Shown piece by piece: positions 51,925 to 53,400 of a stretch of 53,400 bases of DNA; the first letter of the stretch is position 1, and each line of letters starts with the position of its first letter. This DNA is from Pseudanabaena sp. (GTDB lineage: Bacteria; Cyanobacteriota; Cyanobacteriia; Pseudanabaenales; Pseudanabaenaceae). The notes beneath the pieces are model-generated. The model ran no database searches. It was not told where the DNA came from and saw only the letters and a program-made list of their open reading frames with translations. A program made the position numbers and the translations under genes. The stretch spans positions 1-53,400 of the forward strand of contig QBLS01000029.1 of assembly GCA_003249015.1 (NCBI GenBank), given 5' to 3'.

Positions 51925-52142
51925 TCTGGCTCTTTGCTAAGAAGTTCAGTAATGTCAACCTCTAGAGCTTTTGCAAGACGTTCCATGTTATCTATAGATA
52001 CATTACGCTCGCTGCGTTCTACAGAACCTACATAGGTACGATGCAAACCTGCCATGTCGGCAAGCTTTTCTTGCGAAAGCCCTCTGATTTGACGGATCTG
52101 GCGTAATCTTTGGGCAAAGATCATTCTGGCATTAGGTAACAC
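51921..52142 (-). CDS. pvuIIC: C-protein (XRE controller) of the PvuII-like system
   Basis: 73 residues, a Cro/C1-type [55 protein letters not shown] (about 9-60). The chosen start is GTG 52142 (GTG TTA CCT); ATG 52124 (MIFAQRL) is an alternative. C proteins activate their own operon, delaying nuclease relative to methylase, and bind tandem C-boxes between C and M. Two such boxes, 15 bp apart, are at 52185-52210. Confidence 0.88.
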   Translation of the reverse strand: MLPNARMIFAQRLRQIRQIRGLSQEKLADMAGLHRTYVGSVERSERNVSIDNMERLAKALEVDITELLSKEPE

Positions 52143-52184
52143 AATTTCTAGAAGTTGACATGTCCTCTATAATGAGGAGATGAT

Positions 52185-52210
52185 GACTATAGGTCTACAG
52201 ACTATAAGTA
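52185..52210. promoter_or_regulatory. Tandem C-boxes between the controller and methylase genes
   Basis: GACTATAGGTC (52185-52195) and GACTATAAGTA (52200-52210) are 15 bp apart. The first is a near-palindrome (GAC-TATAG-GTC), the form of controller-protein operators in PvuII-type systems. C protein at these sites would activate leftward C-R transcription and could repress itself at high level. A minus-strand -10-like CATTAT lies about 15 nt further left. Confidence 0.7.
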
Positions 52211-52226
52211 GCGTTTTGGAGGAGCC

Positions 52227-53273
52227 GTGCCCCTACAGCAAATGAAATTTCCAGTGAATATTGAAAAAATAGATTCTCCACCAACCTATCAAACTGGTCT
52301 AGGAGCGGCATTTTTAGGAGATTCTCTGGACCTTTTAAATCAACTTCCTGATAACAGCATCAATCTGGTTCTAACCAGCCCTCCTTTCGCACTTCAAAGA
52401 GAGAAAGAATATGGTAACAAGGCACAAGACGAATATGTTGGGTGGCTATCACAATTTGCTGAGGTTGTCTACCGTAAGTTAAAAAATGATGGCAGTTTTG
52501 TACTAGATTTAGGCGGTGCTTATGAAAAGGGAAAACCAGTCAGAAGTTTATATAACTTTAGAGTACCCATTCATTTCTGCGACGAGATTGGCTTTTTCTT
52601 GGCTGAGGACTTCTATTGGTTTAATCCTTCAAAGTTGCCTAGCCCAATTGAGTGGGTCAATAAACGAAAAATTAGAGCAAAGGATTCAGTCAATACTGTC
52701 TGGTGGTTCAGTAAATCAGAGTTTCCCAAATCAGATGTGACAAGAGTTTTAACCGAATATAGTGACCGCATGAAGAAGTTGCTTGAAGATCCAGCGAAGT
52801 TCTATTACCCGAAAAAGCGACCTTCAGGACATGACATTAGCAAAAGTTTTAGTAAAGATAACGGTGGGGCAATTCCTTCAAATCTCCTACAGATACCGAA
52901 TTCTGACTCAAATGGTCAATACCTTCGAGGCTGCAAAGCTTTAGGCTTAAGAGCACACCCTGCAAGATTCCCTAGTAAACTCCCAGAATTCTTTATCCGC
53001 TTCCTGACAGAACCTGGCGATCTTGTTGTTGATATATTTGCTGGCTCGAATACAACTGGTTTTGTGGCTGAACAGGAATGCCGTCATTGGTTGGCTTTTG
53101 AAAATGAACTTCAATATCTTGCAGCGTCATCTTTTCGTTTTATGCCAGAGGATTCAGACGAAAATGATCTAAGCCTTGCTTACCAAAAAGTCATGTTAGG
53201 CAATTCAGTTGAAATTATCCAAGATACTAGACAACTAAAATTGTTTGAAAAAGGAAATAAATATCAAGCTTAA
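52227..53273 (+). CDS. pvuIIM: PvuII-like N4-cytosine DNA methyltransferase
   Basis: 348 residues, beta-class order: catalytic motif IV TSPPFALQREKEYGN (about 51-65) first, SAM motif I VVDIFAGSNTTGFVAE late (about 270-286). Long stretches match M.PvuII (NFRVPIHFCDEIGFFLAED, YWFNPSKLPSPIEWVNKR, SVNTVWWFSK, RPSGHDISKSFSKDNGG, AHPARFPSKLPEFFIRFL). It methylates the inner cytosine of CAGCTG in the family. GTG start with GGAGGAG 52218-52224; ATG 52242 is possible. Divergent from C-R across the C-boxes. The last 127 bp of the window hold no recognisable gene. Confidence 0.93.
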   Translation: MPLQQMKFPVNIEKIDSPPTYQTGLGAAFLGDSLDLLNQLPDNSINLVLTSPPFALQREKEYGNKAQDEYVGWLSQFAEVVYRKLKNDGSFVLDLGGAYEKGKPVRSLYNFRVPIHFCDEIGFFLAEDFYWFNPSKLPSPIEWVNKRKIRAKDSVNTVWWFSKSEFPKSDVTRVLTEYSDRMKKLLEDPAKFYYPKKRPSGHDISKSFSKDNGGAIPSNLLQIPNSDSNGQYLRGCKALGLRAHPARFPSKLPEFFIRFLTEPGDLVVDIFAGSNTTGFVAEQECRHWLAFENELQYLAASSFRFMPEDSDENDLSLAYQKVMLGNSVEIIQDTRQLKLFEKGNKYQA

Positions 53274-53400
53274 TGAACACTTATAGGCAAGTTTTAAGAT
53301 TAGCTTTTATTGATAGTCTTAGCAGTATAACCTAGAGTTTTAACTGGGAGCATCTCAATTAGGCGTTGAGCATAAATACTTAAGGGAGATGAGAGGTAAA

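Noticed and set aside
1-53400. CRISPR array, rRNA or tRNA genes
   Set aside because: No regularly spaced direct repeats and no tRNA- or rRNA-like sequence were seen on either strand.

Overview
The window looks like cyanobacterial chromosome. The octamer GCGATCGC (HIP1, the classic cyanobacterial repeat) is scattered through most of it. There is a PixD-type BLUF photoreceptor, a high-light-inducible (Hli) protein, a glycine-rich RRM protein of the cyanobacterial Rbp type, a DUF1400 hydrolase and a cyanobacterial-type exosortase-sorted protein. The very many perfect intergenic hairpins with GCGGCGC/GCGCCGC cores suggest a Pseudanabaena-like filamentous lineage. That genus call is inference only.

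Layout: 0-4 kb, the 3' part of a large secreted C-type-lectin/RTX protein, an attC-like site (2973-3058) and two small genes that may be integron-type cassettes. 4-12 kb, a periplasmic beta-propeller, an MscS channel fused to a cyclic-nucleotide-binding domain, type I IPP isomerase (idi), a DUF3326 protein, a convergent PIN toxin/antitoxin pair and a LivG-like ATPase. 12-20 kb, an HNH nuclease, a TPR protein, a GH38 alpha-mannosidase and a complete NMT1/SsuABC-like transporter operon. 20-31 kb, an exosortase-sorted protein, the Rbp protein, a HerA-like ATPase, a CPXCG protein, PixD, ThiL, Dps, an alpha/beta hydrolase, an ATP-grasp enzyme, a 48-residue Hli gene and a methyltransferase. 31-34 kb, a MarR regulator divergent from two YdcZ (DUF606) proteins and an MFS transporter, with a perfect 40-bp palindrome between them. 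34-39 kb, a three-gene DUF4297 nuclease / small subunit / SMC-ATPase operon (Lamassu / ABC three-component defence type) and a decayed gene. 39-51 kb, a DUF1400 hydrolase, a second MscS-CNB channel, a GH13 enzyme, then aquaporin, GMC oxidoreductase, SDR dehydrogenase and an MGH1/GH63-like glycosidase. 51-53 kb, a complete PvuII-like restriction-modification system (C, R, M).

Three points stand out. First, defence: the Lamassu-like operon sits in an approximately 4.5-kb stretch with no HIP1 site, and a reading by eye of the whole window found no CAGCTG, the PvuII recognition site, as expected if the resident PvuII-like enzyme is active. Second, a modular family of intergenic hairpins recurs in different combinations and orientations; pairs of copies differ by changes on both arms that keep base pairing. 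Third, the attC-like site near 3.0 kb has the full R''-L''-L'-R' geometry. All product names come from reading motifs and remembered family features; no database search was run.
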